This document shows positions 1 to 8,867 of a stretch of DNA of 64,000 bases, piece by piece. Where the stretch lies: contig NZ_CP026095.1 in NCBI RefSeq assembly GCF_004006295.1, forward strand, positions 1,350,001 to 1,414,000, given 5' to 3'. The position numbers and the translations under genes were made by a program. Source of the stretch: Peribacillus asahii. Its GTDB lineage: Bacteria; Bacillota; Bacilli; Bacillales; DSM-1321. Every line of letters starts with the position of its first letter. Within the stretch, counting starts at the first letter, position 1. The notes under the pieces were generated by a model. It searched no databases. It had not been told where the DNA came from and worked only from the letters and a program-made list of their open reading frames with translations.

Positions 1-251
1 TCCATCTTACTTTTCATCACCTGTTGTGTTTTATACTGTTTCGCGGTAAGCGGCATAATTAAGAGACGAATGATTACCGTCATGAGCACAATGCTCCACC
101 CGTAGTTACCATGAAATAAAGTCGCGTTAAAATCTAAAAGAGATATGATTGGATTCACCAAGAATGTATGAAACATTCCGGCATCATTGTCAGTGAGTGA
201 GCATCCTGAAAGCAGTGATGTAAAGATTACAGCTACCATAATTTTTTTCAA
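1..251 (-). CDS. YidC/Oxa1-family membrane insertase lipoprotein, N-terminal part, cut by window edge
   Basis: The 83 visible residues begin at a TTG codon preceded by a strong AGGAGG. A short hydrophobic signal ends in a lipobox (LLSGC), so the mature protein would be a lipoprotein. It continues with the YidC pattern: a region giving NPIISLLDFNATLF, then HGNYGWSIVLMTVIIRLLIMPL, the first conserved core membrane helix with its conserved arginine (named here only by its parts), then KQYKTQQVMKSKM. YidC-type proteins insert membrane proteins with or without Sec; Bacillus usually has two paralogues (SpoIIIJ and YqjG) and the fragment does not decide which this is. The remainder lies beyond position 1. 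Confidence 0.85.
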   Translation of the reverse strand, partial: MKKIMVAVIFTSLLSGCSLTDNDAGMFHTFLVNPIISLLDFNATLFHGNYGWSIVLMTVIIRLLIMPLTAKQYKTQQVMKSKM

Positions 252-281
252 TTGTTTTCCTCCTCAGATTGTTTTTTTTTA

Positions 282-569
282 TTAAACAATGTCAAGGAGG
301 TTTGCTTTATCTGAATCATCCGGTGCACTTCTTTGCCGAACTTTTGTAAAAAAGCCTTGCAACATACGGTAGTCAAAATATCTATCAAAATTAATCGGGA
401 TTCGAGCATGTTTGGCTTGAATCAAAGCTTGATGTTTATGATTTAATTTTGTGCTCTGTGTATTTAAAAAATAAACAGCAGCAAGAGGAAAGACTAATGT
501 CATAATATAGCCGGCCCATAAAGCCTGTTGAATCGTTTGATAATCAAATCCTATTAATAATTCCAGCAT
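282..569 (-). CDS. small membrane-anchored protein of unknown function
   Basis: This 95-residue ORF starts at an ATG with GAGGG upstream and ends 30 bp before the yidC start on the same strand, so the two are probably cotranscribed. Residues about 17-37 form one hydrophobic helix; the rest is basic and hydrophilic, ending in an acidic tail (SAPDDSDKANLLDIV). I do not recognise a family. Its position suggests a membrane-protein-related role, but that is inference from context only. The good ribosome site and the tight spacing to yidC are the main reasons to call it real. Confidence 0.6.
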   Translation of the reverse strand: MLELLIGFDYQTIQQALWAGYIMTLVFPLAAVYFLNTQSTKLNHKHQALIQAKHARIPINFDRYFDYRMLQGFFTKVRQRSAPDDSDKANLLDIV

Positions 570-739
570 AGGAATCCCTCATTTTTCGATTACATGTTAT
601 AGAGGTACTATAACGAATTGTCTGGAAGTAGTCAAATGTATATAAATATCTAACTTTTGCTGATGAATGAATGAAGGCAGGCACTATATGTAGGGAAATA
701 CATATGGATAAAAGGAAGTTGAATAATGAGGTGAAAGAA

Positions 740-1213
740 ATGTATCCATATAATCCATATTATGGGCAAGAGTTTTATATGTATCCATCAACATCGTATG
801 AGTATAATCCATATAATCAACCTATAGCAGAGGATTCATTCCGTCCGCCAAACCCACCACCACGACCACCCCAAGGAGGATATGGTCCACCACCGCCACC
901 ATCAGGCCCTCCACCATACGGAGGCGGCCAATATGGTGGTCCTGCACAAGACGGCGGACCGCCAACAGCTCCTCCGCCTGCATTTGTGCCGCAGCTTTCA
1001 CAAGTGTCAACGCAGGCTATAGATGCTCCTTCTATGCGTGGTTGTTTGTACCGATATACGTATGTCTGGCTGAGGAATAGACGCTCGTTCTGGTTTTATC
1101 CAACATATGTTGGCAGAAATTCTGTTGCAGGATATCGCTGGAGAGAAAGTAGTCAACGTTGGTCGTATTTCGGTATTGATGCCGATGAAATTCGTTCTTT
1201 TCAATGTTATTAA
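740..1213 (+). CDS. proline/glycine-rich protein with a conserved aromatic C-terminal domain
   Basis: I start at the ATG at 740 because AGGTGA lies just upstream; the longer reading frame begins at 671. The 157-residue product has a Tyr/Asn/Pro-rich N-terminus, a central low-complexity block of PPPRPPQGG-, PPPPPSGPPP- and GGGQYGG-like repeats (about residues 35-85), and a C-terminal globular segment of about 60 residues rich in Trp, Tyr and Arg with two Cys (RGCLYRYTYVWL and SFQCY). Such a composition is common in surface or spore-coat-associated proteins of bacilli, but I do not recognise the family and assign no function. It is followed by its own terminator. Confidence 0.65.
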   Translation: MYPYNPYYGQEFYMYPSTSYEYNPYNQPIAEDSFRPPNPPPRPPQGGYGPPPPPSGPPPYGGGQYGGPAQDGGPPTAPPPAFVPQLSQVSTQAIDAPSMRGCLYRYTYVWLRNRRSFWFYPTYVGRNSVAGYRWRESSQRWSYFGIDADEIRSFQCY

Positions 1214-1218
1214 ATTTA

Positions 1219-1258
1219 AAAAGCGATCTCCCCTAGATAAGGGGCAGATTGCTTTTTT
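1219..1258 (+). terminator. rho-independent terminator
   Basis: AAAGCGATCT-CCCC / GGGG-CAGATTGCTTT hairpin followed by a T-run, six bases after the stop codon of the proline-rich gene. Confidence 0.85.
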
Positions 1259-1303
1259 GATGTTTAAGGATAGTTTTTTAACAGCTGTTTCCATAAAAGG
1301 AGG

Positions 1304-1332
1304 TTGATTTACTGGAAAAGGCTGTTTATAAT
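1304..1332 (+). promoter_or_regulatory. sigma-A promoter of the GntR/ABC operon
   Basis: TTGATT at 1304-1309 and a perfect TATAAT at 1327-1332 are separated by 17 bp. The expected transcription start falls at the left edge of the palindrome at 1337-1359. Confidence 0.75.
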
Positions 1333-1336
1333 CAAG

Positions 1337-1359
1337 GTGTACTATGTTAAGTAGTACAC
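1337..1359. promoter_or_regulatory. candidate operator of the YtrA-type regulator
   Basis: A perfect 8-bp inverted repeat, GTGTACTA - 7 bp - TAGTACAC, begins 5 bp after the -10 box and ends 23 bp before the regulator's start codon. From memory it closely resembles the YtrA operator of B. subtilis (GTGTACTA...TAGTACAC). Binding here would block transcription initiation, so autorepression of the operon is the natural reading. Confidence 0.75.
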
Positions 1360-1382
1360 TTGGTACAGTGAGGAGGGGGATG

Positions 1383-1769
1383 ATGTTTGAGTTAGATGTT
1401 CGCAGCAGAAAGCCAATTTACGAACAGTTGATGGATAAGTTAAAAGAGCTAATCATCACAGAAGTGCTGAAGGAAAATGAACGGTTGCCTTCAGTTAGAA
1501 CGTTAGCTCAACAATTAACAATCAATCCCAATACGATTCAAAAGGCATTTAGACAGTTGGAAATGGAGGGGTTCATTTATACGCTTCCAGGGAAGGGGAG
1601 CTTTGTTTCACCAGCGAATAGGGTGAGAGATACAGCAAAGGAACAGAAGCTTAAGGCAGAGCTTGCTAAGATTGTGAGTGAGGCTCTTTATTTAGGTATC
1701 GATGTCGAAGAAATTTATCAAATTATTGAACAAACACGGGCTGGAATAAGGGGGGATCATCATGATTGA
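1383..1769 (+). CDS. GntR-family (YtrA subfamily) transcriptional regulator
   Basis: The 128-residue protein has a GntR winged helix-turn-helix over residues 1-75 (LPSVRTLAQQLTINPNT, then KAFRQLEMEGFI and the wing GKGSFV) and only a short helical C-terminal extension, as in the YtrA subfamily (about 130 residues). An ATG at 1380 is also possible, but the AGGAGGGGG immediately before it favours 1383. YtrA-type repressors control ABC transporter operons and often respond to cell-wall-active antibiotics. It overlaps the ATPase gene by 8 bp and sits downstream of a matching palindrome, so autoregulation of the whole operon is likely. Confidence 0.9.
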   Translation: MFELDVRSRKPIYEQLMDKLKELIITEVLKENERLPSVRTLAQQLTINPNTIQKAFRQLEMEGFIYTLPGKGSFVSPANRVRDTAKEQKLKAELAKIVSEALYLGIDVEEIYQIIEQTRAGIRGDHHD

Positions 1770-2661
1770 ATGTAAACAAGTAACGAAGTTGTATGAAAAG
1801 AAGGAAGCGGTTCATGACTTAAATATAGCGATTGCAGCAGGGTCAATTTTTGGATTGCTTGGTTCAAACGGGGCTGGAAAAACAACGCTCTTAAAAATGC
1901 TAGCGGGTATTCTGGAGCAGGATGCAGGAGATATTCAGATTGATCAGCAGCCTGTGTTTGAAAACAAACGATTAAAGAATCGATGTGTGTTTATCCCTGA
2001 TACACCTTATTTTCTTTCTAATTATACGATTTTACAGATGGCTCAATTTTATAGCCGGATGTACAGTAACTGGAACGAAGAGCGTTTTACTCAATTGCAA
2101 GAAGTGTTTCAACTTCCTATACATAGTAAAACCCATCGTCTGTCAAAAGGGATGCAAAGGCAAGTCGCTTTTTGGTTAGCGTTATCAACAATGCCGGATG
2201 TGTTAATTTTAGATGAACCATTTGATGGGTTAGATCCGGTTATGCGTCAAAATGTTAGACAGCTTTTGATTCAAGATGTAGCGGAACGTGAAATGACGAT
2301 TATCATCTCTTCGCATAATTTACGTGAAATTGAAGATTTAGCGGACCATGTGGCGATTTTACATCAAGGGAGAATTATTCTTGAGAAAGAATTGGATGAT
2401 TTGAAAGCCGATGTACATAAAGTTCAATTTGCTTTTAAAGATAAAATTCCAACCGGGTTGTATCGCGGCTTGCACATTTTACATAAAGAAAAACGAGGCA
2501 GCGTCGTGATTTGTATTATAAAAGGAAATGGAGAAGGAATTGCGGATCATTTTCATTTGTATCAGCCGGATATTTTCGATATGCTGCCGCTGACGTTAGA
2601 AGAAATCTTTATCTATGAAATGGGGGATGTTGGGTATGCCATCCAAAACGTCCTCGATTAA
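1762..2661 (+). CDS. ABC transporter ATP-binding protein (YtrB-like)
   Basis: A 299-residue ATPase with Walker A GSNGAGKTT (residues 34-42), signature LSKGMQRQ (near 130), Walker B VLILDEP (near 150) and the switch histidine in SSHNLREIED. The C-terminal about 80 residues after the ATPase core are a non-catalytic extension. The gene overlaps the regulator upstream and the permease downstream, a sign of translational coupling. Together these would form a transporter or exporter resembling the B. subtilis Ytr system; the substrate is not visible in the sequence. Confidence 0.9.
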   Translation: MIECKQVTKLYEKKEAVHDLNIAIAAGSIFGLLGSNGAGKTTLLKMLAGILEQDAGDIQIDQQPVFENKRLKNRCVFIPDTPYFLSNYTILQMAQFYSRMYSNWNEERFTQLQEVFQLPIHSKTHRLSKGMQRQVAFWLALSTMPDVLILDEPFDGLDPVMRQNVRQLLIQDVAEREMTIIISSHNLREIEDLADHVAILHQGRIILEKELDDLKADVHKVQFAFKDKIPTGLYRGLHILHKEKRGSVVICIIKGNGEGIADHFHLYQPDIFDMLPLTLEEIFIYEMGDVGYAIQNVLD

Positions 2662-4579
2662 TCAAGAACTGTGGAAGTATATGTTTAGAAGCTCCGGCTG
2701 GATTTCCATTCTATCTATACTAGGGTTACTGTTTGCTTTGCCGCTTGAGCTTTTTATCTCAATCGTAGAAGAAAGAACGGATTATTATGGACAAGTAAAA
2801 AATTTATTTGCTATTCATAGTACGATTCAATATGCGTTAATGATCGTTACTCCTGTGTTAGTTGCTGTCTTTTTGTTTCGCTTTTTACAAGTGAAACAAA
2901 TGTCCGACTTTATTCATAGCTTGCCTGTATCAAGAAAGCAAATTTATGGTCATCATCTTGCTGCTGGTCTTGTTTTTCTACTCGTCCCGATTATAGTAAC
3001 TGCATTTATTTTATTTGTTTTTTATTGGGCGATAGATGTAAGCGGGCTATTTACGTTAAAGGATATCGGAGTATGGGCAGCTGTCACTTTTTCGATTGAA
3101 GTGCTCATTTTTTCAGCCGCTGTTTTTATTGGGATGATTACGGGATTATCGGCTTTGCAGGCTGTATTAACGTATATTACGTTACTTCTTCCTGTTGGCT
3201 TAGTTATTCTCTTAGGTGCTAATATTCAATTTTTATTATTTGGATTTTCGGAAAGTTATTATACGAACTCGGTTGTTCGGCGATTATCACCGCTCGTTAA
3301 AGCGGCTGATTTAAGTAGGGAGAAGTTGCATTCAATCGATATTTATATATATATCCTTGTGGCTAGTATTTTGTTTTTTGTTTCACTGCTTTTATATCAA
3401 AAAAGAAAGCTTGAGTATGTGTCACATGCTTTTGTGTTTCCGATTATGAAACCGGTGTTTAAATATGGGCTAACAACATGTGCGATGCTATTAAGCAGTT
3501 TGTACTTTCATGGTACGACGGAACGTATAGGATGGCTTTTAGGTGGTTTGATAATCGGTGCGTTGACTGGCTATGTGGTGGCAGAAATGGTACTGCAGAA
3601 AACGTGGCGAATTCAACTCGCATTTAAAGGATTCGGATACTTTGCGGTAGCAGTATGTATAGGTGTCGGCTTAATCAAGCTTGATCCGCTGGGCTTTGAA
3701 ACGAATATTCCTGATTTAGCACAGGTTGAAAAAGTCTATATCCGAAAGGAACTAGGGAGTTATAGTGATGAGATGAATAGTGCATACGTCGCCTTAAAAG
3801 AAGAGCGTAGTATGAAGGTGTTACGAAATTTACATGAGCAAATTCTCGAACATGGCAAGAGCGAAATGTTAGCACCGGATCGTCATTACCAATCTATTTC
3901 TTTAAAGTACGAGTTAACGAATGGAAAAAAAGTAGTGCGTGAATATTATTTACAAAATTATAATGCTTTCTCTTCTTATTTAAAAAACATCTATGAATCT
4001 GAGGAATACAAGAAAAAAGCTTATTCCTTATTAACGACATCTCCAAAGGATGTGTATCGAATTTCTATTTCGGCTAATAGCTATTTGAATAAATCAATTG
4101 AGCTGCGTGATTCAAAGGAAATTACAGAAGCGATTCAAGCGATACAAACGGATCTTTCCTATCAGAGCTATGAAGATATGTTAAATCCAACTGGTGAGTA
4201 TGCAGATATTTCGATTGTGTTGGAAAAAAATCGCTTTATTCATCTATCATGGAAAGCTTCTATGCAACATTTTACGGAATGGATGAAGAAAACAGGGAAA
4301 GACAATGACGTACGGATTCTTCCAGAGGAAATCGATTATATGCTCGTGCAGCCATATGATTCGCATGTAGATTACTATAGCGAGAGGTTTGTACCAGATA
4401 AGAATGCATTAAAAATAACAAATGGCAATCAAAAGGAAGCAGTATTAAATACGCTAGTGTCCAATATAGGTGGAAGCTATATTGTTGCCGTTTATTATAA
4501 AGAAAGCAGTGAAATAGATATTAAGGGACTATCGAATGAATACGCACCTGCTTTTATTAAAGAGCATTTTAACCAATGA
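2636..4579 (+). CDS. ABC transporter permease with a large C-terminal extracytoplasmic domain
   Basis: I choose the ATG at 2636 (MPSKTSSINQELWKYM) although an in-frame ATG exists at 2615 inside the ATPase gene. The 647-residue product has about seven hydrophobic helices in the first half, arranged like ABC-2 permeases, then two further helices near residues 280-350, and finally a hydrophilic region of about 290 residues with no membrane segments. From memory databases may call this tail DUF6449. It partners the ATPase upstream. The soluble tail is unusual for a plain ABC-2 permease and may sense or bind a ligand outside the membrane; that part is inference. Confidence 0.8.
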   Translation: MPSKTSSINQELWKYMFRSSGWISILSILGLLFALPLELFISIVEERTDYYGQVKNLFAIHSTIQYALMIVTPVLVAVFLFRFLQVKQMSDFIHSLPVSRKQIYGHHLAAGLVFLLVPIIVTAFILFVFYWAIDVSGLFTLKDIGVWAAVTFSIEVLIFSAAVFIGMITGLSALQAVLTYITLLLPVGLVILLGANIQFLLFGFSESYYTNSVVRRLSPLVKAADLSREKLHSIDIYIYILVASILFFVSLLLYQKRKLEYVSHAFVFPIMKPVFKYGLTTCAMLLSSLYFHGTTERIGWLLGGLIIGALTGYVVAEMVLQKTWRIQLAFKGFGYFAVAVCIGVGLIKLDPLGFETNIPDLAQVEKVYIRKELGSYSDEMNSAYVALKEERSMKVLRNLHEQILEHGKSEMLAPDRHYQSISLKYELTNGKKVVREYYLQNYNAFSSYLKNIYESEEYKKKAYSLLTTSPKDVYRISISANSYLNKSIELRDSKEITEAIQAIQTDLSYQSYEDMLNPTGEYADISIVLEKNRFIHLSWKASMQHFTEWMKKTGKDNDVRILPEEIDYMLVQPYDSHVDYYSERFVPDKNALKITNGNQKEAVLNTLVSNIGGSYIVAVYYKESSEIDIKGLSNEYAPAFIKEHFNQ

Positions 4580-4591
4580 GGGGGAGAGAGA

Positions 4592-5104
4592 ATGAGCAAG
4601 GGGAAAGTATCGGAGAAATGTAGTTTTACTTCCACCTACAAAAAGTTTTATAAGCGGCTCTATTACCTTGCTTTAGCGATTATTAAATGCCCTCATTTAG
4701 CTCATGATATTACGCAGGAGACGTTTATTAAGGCTTATTATAAAAAAGATACTATTGTCGATATGGATAAGGTTGGTGCTTGGTTATCGACGGTGGCGAC
4801 AAGAACAGCGATTGATTTTTGCCGGAAACAAAAGCGGATTTGTCAGGTCTTTCAACAAGAATTAATCGAGGGAATGGGCTGCCATACCATTGTTGAATGT
4901 GAAATGGAATTAAGTTGTTTAAAGGAAGATTTATGCAGGCAAGTAATGAAATTGGCCGATAAGCAACGTGAAGTATTATTATTGAAGGTGAATGGCGGGT
5001 TGAAGGAAACCGAGATAGCGAACGTTTTGCATATGAAGCCGACGACGGTAAAAGTGAACTTATATCGAGCTCGAAAGCAGTTGAGACGAGCATTAACGGC
5101 ATAA
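4592..5104 (+). CDS. ECF-type RNA polymerase sigma factor
   Basis: The 170-residue protein has sigma region 2 (residues about 16-85, including LAHDITQETFIKAYYK and WLSTVATRTAIDFCRKQKR) and region 4 (about 115-168, ending AIANVL-type helix-turn-helix EIANVLHMKPTTVKVNLYRAR). It starts 12 bp after the permease behind GGGGAGAG, so it is the last gene of the GntR-ABC operon. No gene resembling an anti-sigma factor follows; a terminator comes next. Either the permease's soluble tail or a distant protein takes that role, or the factor is controlled only by the repressor. This is inference from layout. Confidence 0.85.
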   Translation: MSKGKVSEKCSFTSTYKKFYKRLYYLALAIIKCPHLAHDITQETFIKAYYKKDTIVDMDKVGAWLSTVATRTAIDFCRKQKRICQVFQQELIEGMGCHTIVECEMELSCLKEDLCRQVMKLADKQREVLLLKVNGGLKETEIANVLHMKPTTVKVNLYRARKQLRRALTA

Positions 5105-5110
5105 AGCAAG

Positions 5111-5150
5111 AAGAGGGATACGGCTCATATAGAGCTGTATCCCTCTTTAA
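5111..5150. terminator. bidirectional terminator between the sigma gene and csp
   Basis: A 16-bp near-perfect inverted repeat (AAGAGGGATACGGCTC with one G-T mismatch) with a 4-base loop lies between two convergent genes; A and T runs flank it. Confidence 0.8.
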
Positions 5151-5180
5151 GTGTTTGTTTCATATAATGTTTAATTTAAA

Positions 5181-5384
5181 TTATAATTTTACAACGTTTT
5201 TAGCTTGAGGTCCGCGGTTGCCTTCTTCGATTTCGAATTCAACTTCTTGGCCTTCATCTAATGTTTTGAAGCCTTCACCTTGAATAGCAGAGAAGTGTAC
5301 GAATACATCGTTTTCGCCTGGCACTTCGATAAATCCAAATCCTTTTTCGCTGTTAAACCATTTTACTTTACCTGATACTGTCAT
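5181..5384 (-). CDS. cold-shock protein (CspB/CspD family)
   Basis: The product is 67 residues, the normal Csp length, when started at the ATG at 5384 with AGGAGG upstream; the longer frame to 5462 is an artefact. It carries both RNA-binding motifs, KGFGFI and VFVHF, in a single OB-fold cold-shock domain, and would act as an RNA chaperone in the cytoplasm. The gene is followed by a long AT-rich stretch upstream that is consistent with the long 5' leader typical of csp genes, though I cannot identify a cold-box sequence with confidence. The exact paralogue cannot be decided. Confidence 0.95.
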   Translation of the reverse strand: MTVSGKVKWFNSEKGFGFIEVPGENDVFVHFSAIQGEGFKTLDEGQEVEFEIEEGNRGPQAKNVVKL

Positions 5385-5922
5385 ACGATAAATCCTCCTA
5401 AACATTAACAAAAGATTAATGGTGACACTTTTTTTCTTAATTGTAGAAAAATAGGCATTCACACATTAGCAAAAACCTTCACTCTTCTTTCGGAAGATGT
5501 TTGATAATATGTGAATTTTTTGATTAAATGGTAAAACCTATTATATTTGATTATAAACTAAAATATTCGAAATAACAACAAATAAACGATATAATATCTA
5601 GAAAATTCCATTTATTTTCAATTTAGTGAAAAGTAAGACTTTAATATATAAGTAGAAGAAATTTTTCTTTTATTGTATACAGGATTGAAAAATATGTGCT
5701 TGTCGATATTTGAAACTCTTTTTTTGGCAAAATGCATTTTAGGTGTACATCTTTTTTTCGCTCATGTTAAAATGGAAAGGTTGAACAGGCTATTGTGCAT
5801 AGTCAAGATAAAAGTCTAAAAATCAATTGTTTATCCTGTGATTTTAAGGCTTTATTAGAGATAAAATGTAACATCATACTATACATGAAATGTAAAACTT
5901 TGATGAACGAAAGGAAAAAATT
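5385..5922. other. AT-rich intergenic region between divergent csp and prfC
   Basis: No gene seen. It should hold the csp leader (minus strand) and the prfC promoter. The best prfC candidate is TGTACA at 5744-5749 and an extended -10 TGTTAAAAT (TAAAAT at 5768-5773), 18 bp apart. A 69-codon frame from 5795 overlaps prfC and has no ribosome site. Confidence 0.5.
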
Positions 5923-7500
5923 ATGCCAACTTTACATGATCAGGTTCAATCAAGAAGAACCTTTGCTATTATTTCTCACCCGGATGCCGGGAAAACGACA
6001 TTAACAGAAAAATTACTATTATTCGGTGGTGCGATTCGTGACGCTGGTACTGTTAAAGCACGAAAAACAGGAAAGTATGCGACAAGTGACTGGATGGAGA
6101 TTGAAAAGCAGCGTGGAATTTCCGTTACATCGTCGGTTATGCAATTTGATTACAATGATTTTCGGGTGAACATCTTGGACACACCTGGTCACCAAGATTT
6201 CAGTGAAGATACGTACCGTACATTGATGGCTGTAGATAGTGCAGTCATGGTTGTCGATTCAGCAAAAGGGATTGAGGACCAAACGATGAAGCTATTTAAA
6301 GTTTGCCGAATGCGCGGAATTCCGATCTTTACCTTCATTAACAAAATGGACCGTCAAGGAAAGGAACCTCTGGAATTACTTGCAGAGCTAGAGGAAGTAC
6401 TAGGCATTGAAACCTATCCAATGAATTGGCCGATTGGGATGGGGAAAGATTTTGTAGGTATCTACGATCGATTTAACAATCGGATTGAGCAATTTAAAAG
6501 TGAAGATGAAAATAATCGTTTCCTTTCTTTGAATAAAGAAGGCGAGTTAGAAATCGAACATGAATTACAGGAATCTCCTCTTTATGAACAAACATTAGAG
6601 GAAATTATGTTGTTAAGTGAAGCGGGAAATCAATTCTCAGAGGAGAAAATCGCCAATGGTACGTTGAGTCCTGTGTTCTTCGGAAGTGCGTTAACAACAT
6701 TTGGTGTACAAACGTTTTTGGATGCGTATTTACAGTTCGCTCCAGCGCCGCAAGCGAGAACGTCAACGAGTGGGGAAGTGGATCCAGAAAGCCAAGATTT
6801 CTCGGGTTTTATCTTTAAAATTCAAGCGAATATGAATCCAAAGCACCGAGATCGAATTGCCTTTTTACGTATTTGCTCTGGGAAATTTGAGCGTGGCATG
6901 AGTGTAAACTTAAGTCGTACGGGTAAACCAATTAATCTGTCTTCTTCTACACAATTTTTAGCTGATGACCGAAATACGGTAAATGAAGCGGTTAGCGGAG
7001 ATATTATCGGGCTGTATGATACAGGGAACTATCAAATTGGGGATACGATTACAACGAGCAAAGATATGTATCAGTTTGAACGTTTGCCTCAATTTACACC
7101 AGAGCTATTTGTTCGGGTTACGGCTAAAAATGTCATGAAGCAAAAGCATTTTCATAAAGGCATTCATCAGCTTGTTCAAGAAGGGGCTATTCAGTTGTTT
7201 AAGACCGTACGAATGGAAGAATATTTATTAGGTGCAGTCGGACAGCTTCAATTTGAAGTATTTGAGCATCGGATGAGAAATGAATATAACGTCGAAGTTT
7301 TGATGGAGCGAATCGGCAGTAAAGTGACTCGTTGGGTAGAGGCGGATAAAGTAGATGAAAATCTACATAGCTCACGAAGCATTCTTGTGAAGGATCGGTA
7401 TGAGAAGTATGTGTTCCTGTTCGAAAATGAATTTGCCCTACGTTGGTTCAATGATAAAAATCCAGATATAGAACTGTATAATCCAATGGATATAAAGTGA
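5923..7500 (+). CDS. prfC: peptide chain release factor 3
   Basis: The 525-residue GTPase recycles RF1/RF2 from the ribosome after peptide release. The G domain has the P-loop HPDAGKTT (about residues 18-26), RGIS in switch I, DTPGHQDF and NKMD; the EF-G-like domains II and III follow, and length is normal for RF3. AAAGGA lies at the right distance from the ATG at 5923. To my knowledge B. subtilis 168 lacks RF3, so the gene marks a lineage difference. Its last codons and TGA stop fall inside the end of a repeat element (ATAAAGTGA), so the C-terminus MDIK may have been set by that insertion. Confidence 0.95.
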   Translation: MPTLHDQVQSRRTFAIISHPDAGKTTLTEKLLLFGGAIRDAGTVKARKTGKYATSDWMEIEKQRGISVTSSVMQFDYNDFRVNILDTPGHQDFSEDTYRTLMAVDSAVMVVDSAKGIEDQTMKLFKVCRMRGIPIFTFINKMDRQGKEPLELLAELEEVLGIETYPMNWPIGMGKDFVGIYDRFNNRIEQFKSEDENNRFLSLNKEGELEIEHELQESPLYEQTLEEIMLLSEAGNQFSEEKIANGTLSPVFFGSALTTFGVQTFLDAYLQFAPAPQARTSTSGEVDPESQDFSGFIFKIQANMNPKHRDRIAFLRICSGKFERGMSVNLSRTGKPINLSSSTQFLADDRNTVNEAVSGDIIGLYDTGNYQIGDTITTSKDMYQFERLPQFTPELFVRVTAKNVMKQKHFHKGIHQLVQEGAIQLFKTVRMEEYLLGAVGQLQFEVFEHRMRNEYNVEVLMERIGSKVTRWVEADKVDENLHSSRSILVKDRYEKYVFLFENEFALRWFNDKNPDIELYNPMDIK

Positions 7501-7547
7501 AACTTCCATCAGTGTGGGTTTCTTCCTCCCCGTTAAGAGTGGGATAA
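7492..7547 (-). mobile_element. repeat element copy 1: 56-bp end-to-end deletion derivative
   Basis: It consists of just the two ends of the dispersed element: right end ATAAAGTGAAACTTCC-ATCAGTG, a few bases, then left end GTTAAGAGTGGGATAAA. The element reads on the minus strand. All internal hairpins are missing. Both outer borders are ATAAA (TTTAT in element orientation). The prfC stop codon lies within it. Confidence 0.75.
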
Positions 7548-7565
7548 AATAAGTGTTTAATCTAA

Positions 7566-7600
7566 AGCTCATGCATAGTAGTTTGCATGAGCTATTTTTT
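7566..7600 (+). terminator. rho-independent terminator of prfC
   Basis: AGCTCATGCA - 8 b - TGCATGAGCT, followed by ATTTTTTG. Confidence 0.85.
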
Positions 7601-7782
7601 GTTGGCGTTGATTACAAATGCTATTGATTTTTCATTTATTTAGGTCTAAAATCATAGCTAGGGCCATATTATGGTTAATTATTTGTGAGAAAATAGTCAT
7701 AAAGTCATGGTTTTGTGGTTTTTATACGCTTCTGCATGTACAATTAATAACAGATAGAGCAGTTATATACGGGGCCTTTATA

Positions 7783-8796
7783 ATGGACAAGATGTGTTGT
7801 AGTTCATGTGACTTAATGTTTGTTTTTAGAGAGAGTGGATATCTATTTCTTCATGGGATGGATGACCTGGAAAGTATGTATCCAGAAGTTATTAAGGCAA
7901 ATGGCGAATTGTATCTCCCTTATCGTTCTAAAGAAGAAGTGATGGAACAAGTACAAATAATCCTTTCAAAATTAGATAGATACGATCACATAGAAGGAAA
8001 TTTAGTTCAAGCAATATGTCGGCCGTCTATTATGTACTCGCTTCATCAATTATTACAGAATATAAAAGAACATGACATGATTCAAATTATTCGTCAGACG
8101 GAATTTATCAGCTTCTTTCAGCCTATTGTTTCGTTGCACAGTAATGAAATCATTGCCTTTGAAGCTTTACTACGAGATCCTTTAGCTAGAGTTTCACCTG
8201 GTCGGTTGTTTGAAGCTGCCCAAGCTACAGGTTTGCATTATCTATTAGATATGAAAGCAAGGCAAACAGCCATCCAATCTCGAATGGGTGTTATACCTCA
8301 TGGAATTAAAAGTTTTATCAATTTCTTACCTTCAACCATTTATGATCCAGCGTTCAGTGTAAAAAGTATTATCCAACATATTGAGCGCCATCATGTACGA
8401 CCAGAGGATATCGTATTTGAGGTTGTTGAAACAGAGGAAATCGTAGATATAGATCATTTAAAAACAATTTTTAGTGTATATAAGCAGGAAGGGATTAAAG
8501 TAGCGCTGGATGATTTCGGAAGCGGTCATTCGACATTAGAAGTGCTGGTGCAGCTTGTTCCTGATTATGTGAAGATTGATCGAGCACATATTATGAATTG
8601 CGATCAAGACGTAACGAAACAAAAGGAATTGATTGAACTAGTTAATATTTCCAAAGAGCTTGGGGTTACATCGCTTGCTGAAGGGGTTGAGCGAAAAGAA
8701 GAGCTTGAATTTTGTCGTGCTATTGGTATTGAACTTGCTCAAGGCTATTATCTTGGAAAACCAGCAAAAAAACCGAAATTATTAGCGAGTGTATAA
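7783..8796 (+). CDS. EAL-domain c-di-GMP phosphodiesterase, catalytic residues intact
   Basis: I start at the ATG at 7783 (MDKMCCSSCDLMF) with GGGG upstream; the frame stays open to 7618 but that stretch has no ribosome site and no typical sequence. The 337-residue protein has an N-terminal region of about 100 residues with a CCSSC cluster, then a complete EAL domain: FEALLRDP near residue 127, the INFLPS asparagine, the EVVETEE glutamate, DDFGSG near 243, VKID and AEGVE, ending QGYYLGKP. These are the metal-binding and catalytic residues of active phosphodiesterases, so hydrolysis of c-di-GMP is predicted. Contrast the degenerate YkuI at 46.2 kb. Confidence 0.9.
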   Translation: MDKMCCSSCDLMFVFRESGYLFLHGMDDLESMYPEVIKANGELYLPYRSKEEVMEQVQIILSKLDRYDHIEGNLVQAICRPSIMYSLHQLLQNIKEHDMIQIIRQTEFISFFQPIVSLHSNEIIAFEALLRDPLARVSPGRLFEAAQATGLHYLLDMKARQTAIQSRMGVIPHGIKSFINFLPSTIYDPAFSVKSIIQHIERHHVRPEDIVFEVVETEEIVDIDHLKTIFSVYKQEGIKVALDDFGSGHSTLEVLVQLVPDYVKIDRAHIMNCDQDVTKQKELIELVNISKELGVTSLAEGVERKEELEFCRAIGIELAQGYYLGKPAKKPKLLASV

Positions 8797-8867
8797 TATA
8801 GTTATTTAGAGAACAATTCTTTTCTCGGTTGAAGCTACAGGTTGTGCTAGTAATCTGTCATAAAAAG

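Noticed and set aside
5795..6004. ORF overlapping the start of prfC
   Set aside because: No ribosome site, and it runs into the prfC coding region in a different frame.
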